This document shows positions 8,939-17,564 of a stretch of DNA of 64,000 bases, one piece after another (positions within the stretch are counted from its first letter, which is position 1; the number at the start of each line of letters is the position of its first letter). The DNA comes from Maricaulis sp963975345 (GTDB taxonomy: Bacteria; Pseudomonadota; Alphaproteobacteria; Caulobacterales; Maricaulaceae). Under the pieces are notes generated by a model that was given only the letters and a program-made list of their open reading frames with translations, ran no database searches and was not told where the DNA came from. The stretch spans positions 124,001 to 188,000 of the forward strand of contig NZ_CAXBGE010000004.1 in NCBI RefSeq assembly GCF_963975345.1. The letters run 5' to 3'. Both the position numbers and the translations under genes were made by a program.

Positions 8939-9472
8939 ATGTGGCGGAACTGGTTCAAACCCCGGCCCGAAAAAGCGATCGGCAAGGCCCTCTACGCCGC
9001 CATTGTGCAGGCGGCGCGGCAAGCGTCACTGTATGGTGAGGACGGCGTGCCGGACACCCTGGAGGGCCGGCTGGAGTTGATCCTGCTGCATGCAGCCCTG
9101 ACGATCCGCGTCCTGCGTCGGGATGGCGGCGAGCCAGGCCGGCTTGTAAGCCAGGTCGTATTCGACACGATGTTCGAGGATTTTGACATCGCGATGCGCG
9201 AATTGGGCTTGGGCGATTCCGGCGTTGGCAAGAAAATCCGCTTTATGGCAGAGGGGTTTTACGGTCGGGCCCAGGGCTATGCCACCGCGCTCGACGATGC
9301 CGATCCGGCTGCGCTTGAGGCCGTGTTGGCGCGCAATCTTCTTGCCAGCGAACGCCCAGACCCGCGCGCAGCAGCACTCGCCAGCCATGTCCAGGCTGTA
9401 GTGGCCGCACTCGATGCGACAGGCGGCGCTGCGCTGTCGCTTGGTGAACGGCCTGTTTTCCCGTCTTCCTGA
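8939..9472 (+). CDS. Ubiquinol-cytochrome c chaperone family protein (CBP3/UQCC1 type)
   Basis: Homologue of the mitochondrial factor that helps assemble cytochrome b of complex III. The 177-residue protein has the family core: IVQAARQASLYGEDGVPDTLEGRLELILLHAALTIRVLR, FDTMFEDFDIAMRELGLGDSGVGKKIRFMAEGFYGRAQGY, and a C-terminal helical part. Cytosolic or peripheral; no signal peptide. In most alphaproteobacteria a DUF177 (YceD-like) gene follows before plsX; here only 90 bp separate it from plsX and no such gene fits. Confidence 0.88.
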   Translation: MWRNWFKPRPEKAIGKALYAAIVQAARQASLYGEDGVPDTLEGRLELILLHAALTIRVLRRDGGEPGRLVSQVVFDTMFEDFDIAMRELGLGDSGVGKKIRFMAEGFYGRAQGYATALDDADPAALEAVLARNLLASERPDPRAAALASHVQAVVAALDATGGAALSLGERPVFPSS

Positions 9473-9568
9473 CAACCGAGTTCGCGTCTTGCATCTCATC
9501 GGTCATCGGCTAAGTTCCGCCATCGTCCGGCGGCTGACCCCGTCGTTTGGGACAGATATGTTTTGTCT

Positions 9569-10624
9569 ATGAATGCTGAAATAACCATTTCCGTAGACGC
9601 CATGGGTGGCGATCTCGGTCCCAAGGCTGTGGTCGAGGGGATCGGATTTGCCATCAAGCGCTGGCCCGAACGCCAGACCCGTTACCTGCTCCACGGCGAC
9701 GAAGTGGCGTTAACGCCCTTGCTGGCACAACATCCCAAAGTCGCTGCAGTGTGTGAGCTGCGCCATACAGACACCATGGTCCAGATGTCCGACAAACCGT
9801 CGGAAGCGGTGCGCCGGGCCCGCGGTTCATCGATGTGGAATGCGATCCAGAGCGTCAAAACCGGTGAGGCTGACGCTGTTGTCTCATCGGGCAATACCGG
9901 CGCGCTGATGGCGATTTCCAAAGTTATCTTGCGGATGAAAAAGGGCATTCACCGTCCGGCAATCTCCGCCAATTGGCCGACGCCAAAAGGGCACACCGTC
10001 GTCCTTGACGTGGGTGCCAATGTGCAGTGCGGCGCGACCCAGCTGGTCGAATTCGCGATTATGGGCGAGGCCTATCACCGCGCCGTTTTCGGCGGCGAGC
10101 ATCCAACGGTCGGACTATTGAATGTCGGCCAGGAAGAACTCAAGGGCAATGATACCGTGCGTGAAGCCGACGGGCTGATCCGCAATTCCGGCCTCGACAT
10201 GGCCTATCAGGGCTTTATCGAGGGCAATGATATCAGCGCCGGCATTATCGATGTCGTCGTCACCGACGGCTTTACCGGCAATATTGCGCTGAAGACCGCC
10301 GAGGGCACCGCCCGCCTGGTGGCCGGCTGGGTGCGTGAAGCGCTCACCAGCTCCTTCTTCGCGAAGATGGCTGCTGGTCTGCTCTCCTTGGGAGCTCTCG
10401 ACCGTCTGAAACGGCGGATGGATCCGCGCTATATCAATGGCGGCGTTTTGCTCGGTCTCAAAGGGATCGTGGTCAAAAGCCATGGTGGCGCTGATGGCGA
10501 GGGTTTCGCCTCGGCGCTTGGCCTGGCCCAAGTGATGGCGCGGAGCGATTTCATGAGTCAGATTCGAAAGAATCTGGACCAGTTCGCCAGTTTCGAAGAA
10601 CAGGATATCGCTGCGGCGTCATGA
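9569..10624 (+). CDS. plsX: Phosphate acyltransferase PlsX
   Basis: Converts acyl-ACP to acyl-phosphate for phospholipid synthesis. 351 residues with the family start ISVDAMGGDLGPKAVVEGI, then TDTMVQMSDKPSEAVRRARGSSMWNAI, VSSGNTGALMAISK, LDVGANVQCGATQLVEFAIMG, NVGQEELKGND and VVTDGFTGNIALK. I take the ATG at 9569 (MNAEITISV); a TTG six bases upstream is also in frame and cannot be excluded. Overlaps fabH by ATGA (10621-10624), the usual plsX-fabH coupling. Confidence 0.97.
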   Translation: MNAEITISVDAMGGDLGPKAVVEGIGFAIKRWPERQTRYLLHGDEVALTPLLAQHPKVAAVCELRHTDTMVQMSDKPSEAVRRARGSSMWNAIQSVKTGEADAVVSSGNTGALMAISKVILRMKKGIHRPAISANWPTPKGHTVVLDVGANVQCGATQLVEFAIMGEAYHRAVFGGEHPTVGLLNVGQEELKGNDTVREADGLIRNSGLDMAYQGFIEGNDISAGIIDVVVTDGFTGNIALKTAEGTARLVAGWVREALTSSFFAKMAAGLLSLGALDRLKRRMDPRYINGGVLLGLKGIVVKSHGGADGEGFASALGLAQVMARSDFMSQIRKNLDQFASFEEQDIAAAS

Positions 10625-11601
10625 TCGAATTCAAAGCGCGCATTGCCGGGGTGGGCTCCTATCTACCGGACCGCATTCTGTCCAATGACGAGATCTCGCG
10701 CATGGTCGACACCAGCGATAGCTGGATTCGGGAGCGCACCGGGATTCGCCAACGCCATATCGCCGCCGAGGGCGAGACCACCTGCGATCTCGCGGAAAAG
10801 GCCTCGCGACGCGCGATCGAACAGGCCGGGCTGACACCGGACGATATCGATCTGATCATTGTCGGCACCACCACCCCAGACTTCACCTTTCCTTCGACTG
10901 CAACGCTGCTCCAGGCCCGGCTCGGTGTGTCCGGTGGCGCTTCCTTTGACGTGCAGGCGGTCTGCTCTGGCTTCATTTACGGCCTGTCGATCGCTGATAA
11001 TTTCATCGCCCGTGGCCAGGCGAAAACCGTGCTCGTAGTCGGCGCCGAAACGATGTCGCGCATTCTCGACTGGACCGACCGTTCGACCTGCGTCCTGTTC
11101 GGCGACGGGGCTGGCGCCATGGTCTTGCAGGCGCATGAGCCCGGTCCCGATCCGGCGCTTGAGCGTGGTGTGCTCGCAACCTATTTGCGCTCCGACGGGC
11201 GCTTCAAGGATCTGTTGCATGTCGATGGCGGACCGTCATCCACCGGGACGGTCGGGCATTTGCGCATGCTCGGTAATCAGGTTTTCCGTCATGCGGTGAC
11301 CAATATCGCAGAATCGATGAGTACGCTTGCCAGCCGGACGGGCATCGCAATCGCCGATATCGACTGGTTCGTGCCGCATCAGGCCAATCAACGGATCCTG
11401 GAGGGCGTGGCACGCCGGCTGTCCATTCCGACTCACAAGGTGATCTCAACGGTCGCCGACCATGGCAATACTTCGGCGGCTTCAGTACCTTTGGCGTTCG
11501 ATCGCGCGATGCAGGATGGCCGGATCAAGCCCGGCGACCTTGTTTTGATGGAGGCGTTGGGCGGCGGATTCACTTGGGGAGCAGTACTGGTGCGGGTTTG
11601 A
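10621..11601 (+). CDS. fabH: 3-Oxoacyl-ACP synthase III
   Basis: Initiates fatty-acid synthesis by condensing acetyl-CoA with malonyl-ACP. The 326-residue protein carries the Cys-His-Asn triad: Cys115 in AVCSGF, His253 in VPHQANQRIL, Asn283 in HGNTSAASVP. The GDGAGAMVL loop and the C-terminal GGGFTWGAVLVRV are also present. Translationally coupled to plsX; ihfA begins about 100 bp downstream. Confidence 0.97.
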   Translation: MIEFKARIAGVGSYLPDRILSNDEISRMVDTSDSWIRERTGIRQRHIAAEGETTCDLAEKASRRAIEQAGLTPDDIDLIIVGTTTPDFTFPSTATLLQARLGVSGGASFDVQAVCSGFIYGLSIADNFIARGQAKTVLVVGAETMSRILDWTDRSTCVLFGDGAGAMVLQAHEPGPDPALERGVLATYLRSDGRFKDLLHVDGGPSSTGTVGHLRMLGNQVFRHAVTNIAESMSTLASRTGIAIADIDWFVPHQANQRILEGVARRLSIPTHKVISTVADHGNTSAASVPLAFDRAMQDGRIKPGDLVLMEALGGGFTWGAVLVRV

Positions 11602-11699
11602 AACCAGATATTTCAGGTTTCACGCGCTTATCCAAGACCTTGGCGTTGACCAGCGACCCATTGCGGGCTTAACGTAGGGACTCTGATTTGGGGACTACT

Positions 11700-12005
11700 A
11701 TGTCAGATAAAACTTTAACGCGTGCAGACCTCGCCGAAGCTGTCTACCGGGAAGTCGGTTTGTCCCGGCAGGAATCGGCTGATCTGGTTCAATCCGTGCT
11801 CGCCATGGTGTCAGACACCCTGGCGTCGGGGCGCTCGGTCAAACTTTCCTCCTTCGGGTCCTTCCTGCTGCGCGACAAGCGCGGCCGGGTCGGACGCAAT
11901 CCGAAGACCGGGATTGAAGTGCCGATCGAAGCGCGGCGGGTGCTGGTTTTCAAACCGTCCCAAGTGCTCAAGGAGCGCGTCGACTCGGCTCTGTCGAAAG
12001 ACTAG
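11700..12005 (+). CDS. ihfA: Integration host factor subunit alpha
   Basis: Nucleoid protein that bends DNA sharply as a heterodimer with IhfB. 101 residues: TLTRADLAEAVYREVGLSRQESADLVQSVLAMVSDTL, VKLSSFGSFLLRDKRGRVGRNPKTGIEVPI (the minor-groove arm with GRNPKTG) and RRVLVFKPSQVLKERV. The ATG at 11700 (MSDKTLTRADL) is chosen; the in-frame TTG at 11688 would add only four residues. The plsX-fabH-ihfA-merR order is standard in alphaproteobacteria. Confidence 0.96.
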   Translation: MSDKTLTRADLAEAVYREVGLSRQESADLVQSVLAMVSDTLASGRSVKLSSFGSFLLRDKRGRVGRNPKTGIEVPIEARRVLVFKPSQVLKERVDSALSKD

Positions 12006-12040
12006 ACCCCGTCTGAGCCGAAGGCCGACGCGAGAACAAC

Positions 12041-12493
12041 ATGTCGGTCACAGAGAAATCGCCCGGGGCCTTCCGGACCATCAGCGAAGCTGCCGACGCG
12101 CTTGACGTTCCGGCGCATGTCCTGAGGTTTTGGGAAAGCAAATTTCCGCAAATCAGTCCGCTCAAGCGGGCCGGGGGCCGCCGCTTTTATCGGCCTGAAG
12201 ATCTCGCGCTGCTGCGCGGGATCAAACGTCTGCTGTATGAAGATGGCTTCACCATCAAGGGCGCCCGCAAATTCATCGCCGACCAGGGCGTCGCCGCTCT
12301 GCTCGACCCGGCTGAGGGCGGCATGGCACGCGAACCCGTCGCGGTGGATGCCGCTGATCGCGAAACACCAGCGTCGCCGCCGCATACGCCGCGATCGCCA
12401 GGCAGCCCACAGCGTGGCTTGGCTGATGTGCTGCACGAGCTTGAGGATGCCCGCGCCCAGTTGAAATCCGTACTCGATCTGCGACGGGAATAA
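12041..12493 (+). CDS. MerR-family transcriptional regulator
   Basis: A 150-residue protein with an N-terminal MerR winged helix-turn-helix (FRTISEAADALDVPAHVLRFWESKFPQISPLKRAGGRRFYRPEDLALLRGIKRLLYEDGFTIKGARKFI). The C-terminal half is a Pro/Ala-rich linker followed by a short coiled-coil-like helix (LADVLHELEDARAQLKSVLDL), consistent with dimerisation and no metal site. This is the conserved MerR gene found directly after ihfA in alphaproteobacteria; its regulon is unknown to me. 35 nt after ihfA, probably same transcript. Confidence 0.92.
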   Translation: MSVTEKSPGAFRTISEAADALDVPAHVLRFWESKFPQISPLKRAGGRRFYRPEDLALLRGIKRLLYEDGFTIKGARKFIADQGVAALLDPAEGGMAREPVAVDAADRETPASPPHTPRSPGSPQRGLADVLHELEDARAQLKSVLDLRRE

Positions 12494-12642
12494 GCGTCTG
12501 CCTTGGCCCGCTGCCGACGCCATGGCTTGGAACAATATTTCGATATCCGTCGCTCAAGGACCAGAGTAGTGATGCGTGGAGCGCCGCTGATCGGGGGGAT
12601 TGGCGGTCGTCTCTTGCTCCGCCCCCTTTCGAGGAAACTCCG

Positions 12643-13014
12643 ATGATTACCCGTGTGTTCGCCGCCGCGCTGCTGTCCGCTGCGGCCCTGTCTGCTTCTG
12701 CAAGCGCACAATCCGTCTTCAGTGAAGTTACCATCTATAACGGTTCCGGCGCGGCCATCACGGCCGTCTATGCCGGCCCGTCCAGCCAGCCGGAATGGGG
12801 CTATAACACGCTCGATGTCGCCCAGGTGTGGCCAGGTGATGATCTGATCGTCACCATGAATAATGATACCGGCGAATGCCTCTATGACCTGCGCTATGAT
12901 TTCGCCGATGGCGATGTCTATGAGGAATACCAGGTCGATATCTGCGCTATTAATGGCCAGCGTTTCGAAATCAACCGCGACAGCGGCATGAAGGGCGAGG
13001 GCGACACGAAATAG
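12643..13014 (+). CDS. Small exported protein of unknown function
   Basis: 123 residues with a Sec signal peptide (MITRVFAAALLSAAALSASASA, cleavage likely after ASA). The mature ~100-residue protein is acidic, with NGSGAAITAVYAGPSSQPEWGYNTLDVAQVWPGDDLIVTM, two Cys (in GECLYDLRYDF and QVDICAINGQRFEI) that could form a disulfide, and a strand-rich look. GAGGAAACTCC precedes the ATG. The 149 bp upstream hold no gene. Not recognised; resembles small secreted proteins common in Maricaulales-like genomes, which is an impression only. Confidence 0.75.
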   Translation: MITRVFAAALLSAAALSASASAQSVFSEVTIYNGSGAAITAVYAGPSSQPEWGYNTLDVAQVWPGDDLIVTMNNDTGECLYDLRYDFADGDVYEEYQVDICAINGQRFEINRDSGMKGEGDTK

Positions 13015-13174
13015 CCAAGGCGCGCGAGAGATCGGGCGGGGGGCGAGAGCTGGCCCGCTCGAGCTTGCGCACCAGCCTGCCTTTGTGCTGAACGCGCAGT
13101 TGCGGAGCTGGGGGCCTGTGCCTATAACCGCCTTCCCCGTTGAGACTGGTTTCGGCCAGCCTGATTGAGAATGT

Positions 13175-13251
13175 CGGAGCGTAGCGCAGTCCGGTAGCGC
13201 ACTCGCCTGGGGGGCGAGGGGTCGCGAGTTCGAATCTCGCCGTTCCGACCA
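13175..13251 (+). tRNA. tRNA-Pro (anticodon GGG)
   Basis: 77 nt with a 7-bp acceptor stem (CGGAGCG with CGTTCCG, one G-U pair), D-arm GCGCAGTCCGGTAGCGC, anticodon stem CTCGC/GCGAG with loop CTGGGGG (anticodon GGG), T-arm with GTTCGAATC, and an encoded CCA end. Confidence 0.95.
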
Positions 13252-13371
13252 TTTTCCTGACGCAACCGTCAGCAGCATTTTGCACTTTCGACCTGCGACA
13301 TCAAACCGCCGCCATTTTGGCTTGTCCCCGGCGTGCGATGCGTTACCAAGCCTCCCATCGCAGGAGGCACC

Positions 13372-14394
13372 ATGTCCTATCGCTCCAAATCCAGCCACGC
13401 CGTTTCGAACTGGCTCTTTTTTGTCGCCCTGATGGTTTGCGCCATGATCCTGGTCGGCGGTGCAACCCGGCTCACCGATAGCGGGCTCTCGATCACCGAG
13501 TGGAAGCCGCTCTCCGGCGCAATTCCCCCTCTAAGCCACGCTGACTGGGAGGCCTCCTTCCGCCTTTATCAACAGACAACGGAATTCCAGGACCAGAATT
13601 CCGCGATGACGCTGGCTGATTACGAGTCGATCTTCTGGTGGGAATGGGCACATCGCCAGCTCGGTCGCATGATCGGCCTGGTCTACGGCCTGCCGCTTCT
13701 GGTGTTCTGGCTGCGCGGCTCGATCAGCGCCCACCTCAAGCCGCGCCTGCTGGCTTTGCTCGGCCTGGGTGCGCTGCAGGGCGGGATCGGCTGGTGGATG
13801 GTCGCCAGCGGCTTGGCCGGTCGGCTCGATGTCAGCCAATACCGGTTGGCCGTTCATCTCGGCATGGCAATTTTGATTCTGGGCACCAGCGTCTGGCTGG
13901 GTCTGACCGCCCGTTTCGGCCCGCCACCAGTGCGCCAGGGACGGCTCGTGGGGGCGGCCGCTGCAGTTCTGGCCCTGGTCTTTATCCAAATCCTGCTTGG
14001 TGCCTTCGTGGCCGGGCTCGATGCTGGCCGCATCTATAATACTTGGCCATTGATGCACGGGCAGTTGGTGCCAGAGGACTATCTCGGAGGTCTACCGTTC
14101 ATGCAGGCCATTTTCGAGAGCCGGGCCGCCGTTCAGATGGATCACCGCTGGATGGCCTATTTCGTCGCGCTGGCGGTGCTGGCTCTTTCGATCACGATCT
14201 GGCGCGAGCCACGGGTGGCGCTCAAGCCCTTCATGATCATCCTGCCAGCCCTGGTGGTCGGCCAGATCGCCTTGGGCATTTCAACCCTGCTCGCTGTGGC
14301 ACCACTGGGCCTGTCACTGGCCCACCAGGCCGGAGCGATTATCCTGTTTGTCGCCACGCTCAGCGCCACCTGGACAGCCCGCCGCGCGATGTAA
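13372..14394 (+). CDS. ctaA: Heme A synthase CtaA (COX15 type)
   Basis: Membrane monooxygenase that oxidises the C8 methyl of heme O to give heme A for aa3-type oxidases. The 340-residue protein is a polytopic membrane protein of the alphaproteobacterial/COX15 class with VGGATRLTDSGLSITEWKPLSGAIPPL near the start, EFWWEWAHR-like motif (SIFWWEWAHRQLGRMIGL, haem-ligand His), YRLAVHLGMA, NTWPLMHGQLVP and AVQMDHRWMAYF, LAHQAGAI (paired His). The ATG at 13372 has AGGAGG six bases upstream, so the in-frame start at 13333 is rejected. Confidence 0.96.
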   Translation: MSYRSKSSHAVSNWLFFVALMVCAMILVGGATRLTDSGLSITEWKPLSGAIPPLSHADWEASFRLYQQTTEFQDQNSAMTLADYESIFWWEWAHRQLGRMIGLVYGLPLLVFWLRGSISAHLKPRLLALLGLGALQGGIGWWMVASGLAGRLDVSQYRLAVHLGMAILILGTSVWLGLTARFGPPPVRQGRLVGAAAAVLALVFIQILLGAFVAGLDAGRIYNTWPLMHGQLVPEDYLGGLPFMQAIFESRAAVQMDHRWMAYFVALAVLALSITIWREPRVALKPFMIILPALVVGQIALGISTLLAVAPLGLSLAHQAGAIILFVATLSATWTARRAM

Positions 14395-14420
14395 CTTATT
14401 CGAGACTGGTTGCGCGATTC

Positions 14421-14449
14421 AAAAAGGGCCTGTCCGTCGGACAGGCCCT
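14421..14449 (-). terminator. Intrinsic terminator after the phytase-like gene
   Basis: An 11-bp perfect stem (14425-14435 with 14439-14449) with a 3-nt loop. Read on the minus strand it is followed by five T (14425-14421), so it best serves the leftward PhoX/phytase transcript; on the plus strand after ctaA there is no T run, so termination of ctaA here would be weaker. Confidence 0.85.
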
Positions 14450-14479
14450 GATTGCGTGTCATCTTGGCCATGCGGCTTG

Positions 14480-15565
14480 CTAGCCGGCGCTGACCAATGC
14501 CCGCGCTGCGGCCGTGTTGGAGATCACCTTGATGCGCTGATCGTCCTGGTCGAACACAGCGATCATGCCCGAGGCATAGGCCGTAAAGCCGTAGGTGACC
14601 GGCGTAATCGCAATCCCGGCCGGTTGGGTGATCCCGGGGGTGCTCAGGCCATCGACCACGGTCAGTTCCGAGGCTGGTGTCAGGTCGAGCGCATAGAAGG
14701 TGTGAACCTGCGCGCTGGCGCCGTCGGTGGCGAGCACGAGGCGCGAGCCATTGAAATCGCCAACGGCCAAGCTCGTCACTGATTGGTCGTTTTCGGCCTG
14801 GATGACGCCGTCCGGCCCGATCCGGGTGATGCCGCCAGCCGGGCTGGCAAGATAGATGTCGCCGTCGAGCGTGGCGCACTGGCGTGCGGGTGCGTTCAGG
14901 GTCAAATTTTGACGCCGCTCGACATCGAGGGCGTCTCCACCGGCATCGCGGACGCGCCAGATCTCGGCTGTGGCACCGGTGCCCAGGATGACCAGGTCAA
15001 CATAGCCGACGCCCTCGTGATAGAGACACAGACCGGCGACACCGTCGGCAGGCGTGGTGACGGGCAAAGGCAGGTCGAGCACGCGAATGCCGTCGGTAAC
15101 AACGGCGTAGCCGAGCACCCGATTGCTGTCTGGCGCGGCGCCAAAGATGAGCGGCAGGTTCTCGCCGCGCAATTGGAAGCCCGGTGCCGTGGCCAGACCA
15201 GACAGGCGCTCACCGGCATGGCGGGTCCGCAGCACGCCGTCGGCGTCGAACAGGTCAAGCCCACCCTCGCGAGAGGCCGAGACGATCAGGCCGAGCGAGG
15301 CCGCATCGTTATTGGGCAGGAAGGCGAGGGCCGCCGCACCGCCCTGGACGCTGACGAAGGCCGCCGTCACCAGAACTTCGCGATTGGCGGCTTCGGCCGC
15401 TGCTGCATCCTCGATCGCCTGTTCCGGCGTTGGCCCGCAGGAGGCCAGGATGCTGAGCGCTGCCGCTATAAGGAGCGGTCGCCCCAGGGACCGCGCACTG
15501 CGAAGGTGCGGCCGGGCCAGCGTTGAATGTTGAAGAACAGGGTTGAACCATCGGGACTGAAACAT
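14480..15565 (-). CDS. Phytase-like beta-propeller lipoprotein
   Basis: Probable surface or periplasmic lipoprotein (lipobox ILASC, Cys43) with a beta-propeller resembling 3-phytase: LGLIVSASREGGLDLFDADGVL, GVAGLCLYHEGVGYVDLVILG, ARQCATLDGDIYLASPAGGITRIG. These match the blade spacing of the phytase family but several acidic calcium ligands are not obvious, so substrate is uncertain. The reading frame overlaps the end of the upstream PhoX-family gene by 100 nt; the true start may lie later, near the hydrophobic signal (LLIAAALSILAS, about 15480), and then overlap would be small. Pairing with a PhoX-like gene suggests organic phosphate scavenging. Confidence 0.7.
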   Translation of the reverse strand: MFQSRWFNPVLQHSTLARPHLRSARSLGRPLLIAAALSILASCGPTPEQAIEDAAAAEAANREVLVTAAFVSVQGGAAALAFLPNNDAASLGLIVSASREGGLDLFDADGVLRTRHAGERLSGLATAPGFQLRGENLPLIFGAAPDSNRVLGYAVVTDGIRVLDLPLPVTTPADGVAGLCLYHEGVGYVDLVILGTGATAEIWRVRDAGGDALDVERRQNLTLNAPARQCATLDGDIYLASPAGGITRIGPDGVIQAENDQSVTSLAVGDFNGSRLVLATDGASAQVHTFYALDLTPASELTVVDGLSTPGITQPAGIAITPVTYGFTAYASGMIAVFDQDDQRIKVISNTAAARALVSAG

Positions 15566-16881
15566 GGACCGGCAATCTCGCTTTTATCGCCATCCGGGCC
15601 GGAGGCGGCATTGCGGCCAATCGTATACACCTGACCGGCGGGCGTCACGCCGCGGATGTACTGGTCATCAGCGCCATCTTCAACCACGATCAGATCGCCC
15701 CAGGGTGCGACGCAGATATTGTCGCATTTCTCCATGATTTTCGGATCATCGCTCTCGACGAAGAGCTGCAGCCGGCCCGGATGACCGGATTCGCCGGGTT
15801 GGCCTTCAAGCGGGCTGGGCTGGTAGCGCCAGATCTGGCCGATGTGGGCCGGGCCGCCATCGGTTGAAGCGAGATAGGCCTCGCCATCGCCCCAGTAGAG
15901 CCCCTCGCAGCGGCTGATATGGGCGGCACCTGCTGCCACGCCGCGGATCCACAGATCGGCATTGGGTGATTCGACATCGTCCAGATCGATCCACTCAACT
16001 TCCAGCCAGGCGCCGACGGTCACCGTCGGGCCGGTCTCGGCCCAATTACGGATGTCCATGCCCGGCTGGCCCTTGATCGCCAGTGCCTGCAGACGCCCGC
16101 CTTGGGCAAGCTGACCGGGGACATCCGGCAGGAAGCGATAGAAGCAGGCGCCGTCATACTCGTCTTCGGTCTCGTAGACGATGCCGGTGTCCGGATCGAC
16201 GGCGACGGCTTCGTGGCGAAACCGCCCCATCGCCTTGAGCGGTACGGGTTCCACCAAGCCTGTGGCGGCGGCGGGTACTTCGAAACAATAGCCATGCTCG
16301 ACGCGCGCGACATCGCCGGGCCCGACCGTGGTTTCCTCGCAGGTGATCCAGCTGCCCCAAGGCGTCATCCCGCCAGCGCAATTATTGTATGTCCCGATCA
16401 GGGAGAGATATTCTTCCTCGACTTCAAGCGTTTGCGCATCGAGCACGAGATGACTGGTGCCCCCCAGATTGGGCAGGCCGTCTGAAGTCCAGTCGTGAAC
16501 CCGACTGCGGTCGATCAGGCCGATGCGCTCATTGTCCGGTCCGAAGGGGGAAACTTCGGTTTGAGCCGGGCTGAGTTCGTGATTGCGCACCAGAACGAGG
16601 CGGCCATCATCGCGTGCAAAACAGCCCATACCGTCAAAATCACCTGGTGCGAGCAGCCCGTCCGTCATTTCATCGCCGACGGTGGAGATCAGCTGGTAGG
16701 AAAAGCCACGCGGCAGATCGAACAGGCGGGCCGGGTCAGGTTGGAGCGGGCCAAATCTGGAGACCTGGTTTAAATAACCGGGTATCTCGTTCGACTCACA
16801 CCCCGCCAGCGTAGCCAACCCGGCGAAGGCAGCAGAGGTGGCGATCGAATTTTGCAGGAAAAGACGGCGCGTGAGAGGCAT
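15466..16881 (-). CDS. PhoX/DUF839-family phosphatase-like protein, Tat-exported
   Basis: 471 residues with a twin-arginine signal (TRRLFLQNS) that also has a lipobox LAGC (Cys28), as in PhoX lipoproteins. The mature part is the DUF839/PhoX propeller: DLPRGFSYQLISTVGDEMTDGLLAPGDFDGM, RLVLVRNHELSP, NNCAGGMTPWGSWITCEET, RFRHEAVAVDPDTGIVYETEDE, GEAYLASTDGG, EKCDNICVAPWGDLIVVEDG and GPCFSPDGSTLFFNIQ. These contain the Cys/Glu and Asp/Glu ligands of the Fe-Ca cofactor in characterised PhoX. Likely hydrolyses phosphoesters in the periplasm. First gene of the leftward pair; a possible Pho box lies about 70 bp upstream. Confidence 0.85.
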   Translation of the reverse strand: MPLTRRLFLQNSIATSAAFAGLATLAGCESNEIPGYLNQVSRFGPLQPDPARLFDLPRGFSYQLISTVGDEMTDGLLAPGDFDGMGCFARDDGRLVLVRNHELSPAQTEVSPFGPDNERIGLIDRSRVHDWTSDGLPNLGGTSHLVLDAQTLEVEEEYLSLIGTYNNCAGGMTPWGSWITCEETTVGPGDVARVEHGYCFEVPAAATGLVEPVPLKAMGRFRHEAVAVDPDTGIVYETEDEYDGACFYRFLPDVPGQLAQGGRLQALAIKGQPGMDIRNWAETGPTVTVGAWLEVEWIDLDDVESPNADLWIRGVAAGAAHISRCEGLYWGDGEAYLASTDGGPAHIGQIWRYQPSPLEGQPGESGHPGRLQLFVESDDPKIMEKCDNICVAPWGDLIVVEDGADDQYIRGVTPAGQVYTIGRNAASGPDGDKSEIAGPCFSPDGSTLFFNIQRWPGRTFAVRGPWGDRSL

Positions 16882-16947
16882 GGTGTGGCTCCGAATGCGG
16901 TCGGGATTATTCTGCTAATACAAGTGCATCGCGACGGAAAGATGACG

Positions 16948-16965
16948 ATGACAGTTAGATGCGGT
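16948..16965 (-). promoter_or_regulatory. Possible Pho box upstream of the PhoX-like gene
   Basis: Read on the minus strand: ACCGCAT-CTAA-CTGTCAT. The second half-site is a perfect CTGTCAT and the 4-bp spacing fits PhoB boxes, while the first half-site keeps only its last part. About 70 bp upstream of the start codon. One perfect half is expected by chance occasionally, so this is suggestive only; the phosphate-related gene downstream raises its weight. Confidence 0.35.
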
Positions 16966-17098
16966 ATTATGTAACCACAGCGCTAGCTGCATAAAAACGC
17001 AATGGAAATTCGCTCCCCGCTTGACCGGGTGTGAAACACCACCTACACCGCGCGCTCGAAACCAAACCCATGGCCAACTGGCTTGAGGCAGGACTGAT

Positions 17099-17563
17099 AT
17101 GAAAACCTTTTCCGCAAAGCCCGCGGATGTGGTCCACAAGTGGATCGTGATTGATGCGGAGGGGGTCGTTGTTGGCCGTCTCGCCGCTTTCGTCGCAACC
17201 CGTCTTCGTGGCAAGCATCGCCCGGATTTCACACCCCACACCGATACCGGTGACCACGTCATCATCGTCAATGCCGAGAAGTGCGTCTTCACCGGCAAGA
17301 AACGCGAAGACAAGCGTTACTATCGCCACACCGGTCACCCGGGCGGCATCAAGGAAACGAGCCCGGCCAAGCTGCTCGACGGCCGTTTCCCCGAGCGCGT
17401 TCTGGAAAATGCGATCAAGCGCATGCTTCCCAAGGACAGCCCGCTCGCGCGTCAGCAATATTCCAAGCTGCGCGTCTATGCCGGAACCGATCACAAGCAC
17501 GAGGCCCAACAGCCCGAGCTGATCGATTTCAAATCCATGAACTCCAAGAATTCGAGAGGCTGA
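17099..17563 (+). CDS. rplM: 50S ribosomal protein L13
   Basis: 154 residues: MKTFSAKPADVVHKWIVIDAEGVVVGRLA, DTGDHVIIVNAEKCVFTGKKREDKRYYRHTGHPGG, FPERVLENAIKRMLPKDSPLARQQYSKLRVYAGTDHKHEAQQPE. Length and sequence are typical of alphaproteobacterial L13. Followed by rpsI after 1 nt, the universal L13-S9 pair. The promoter should lie in the 217-bp gap shared with the divergent PhoX-like gene. Confidence 0.98.
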   Translation: MKTFSAKPADVVHKWIVIDAEGVVVGRLAAFVATRLRGKHRPDFTPHTDTGDHVIIVNAEKCVFTGKKREDKRYYRHTGHPGGIKETSPAKLLDGRFPERVLENAIKRMLPKDSPLARQQYSKLRVYAGTDHKHEAQQPELIDFKSMNSKNSRG

Positions 17564-17564
17564 T

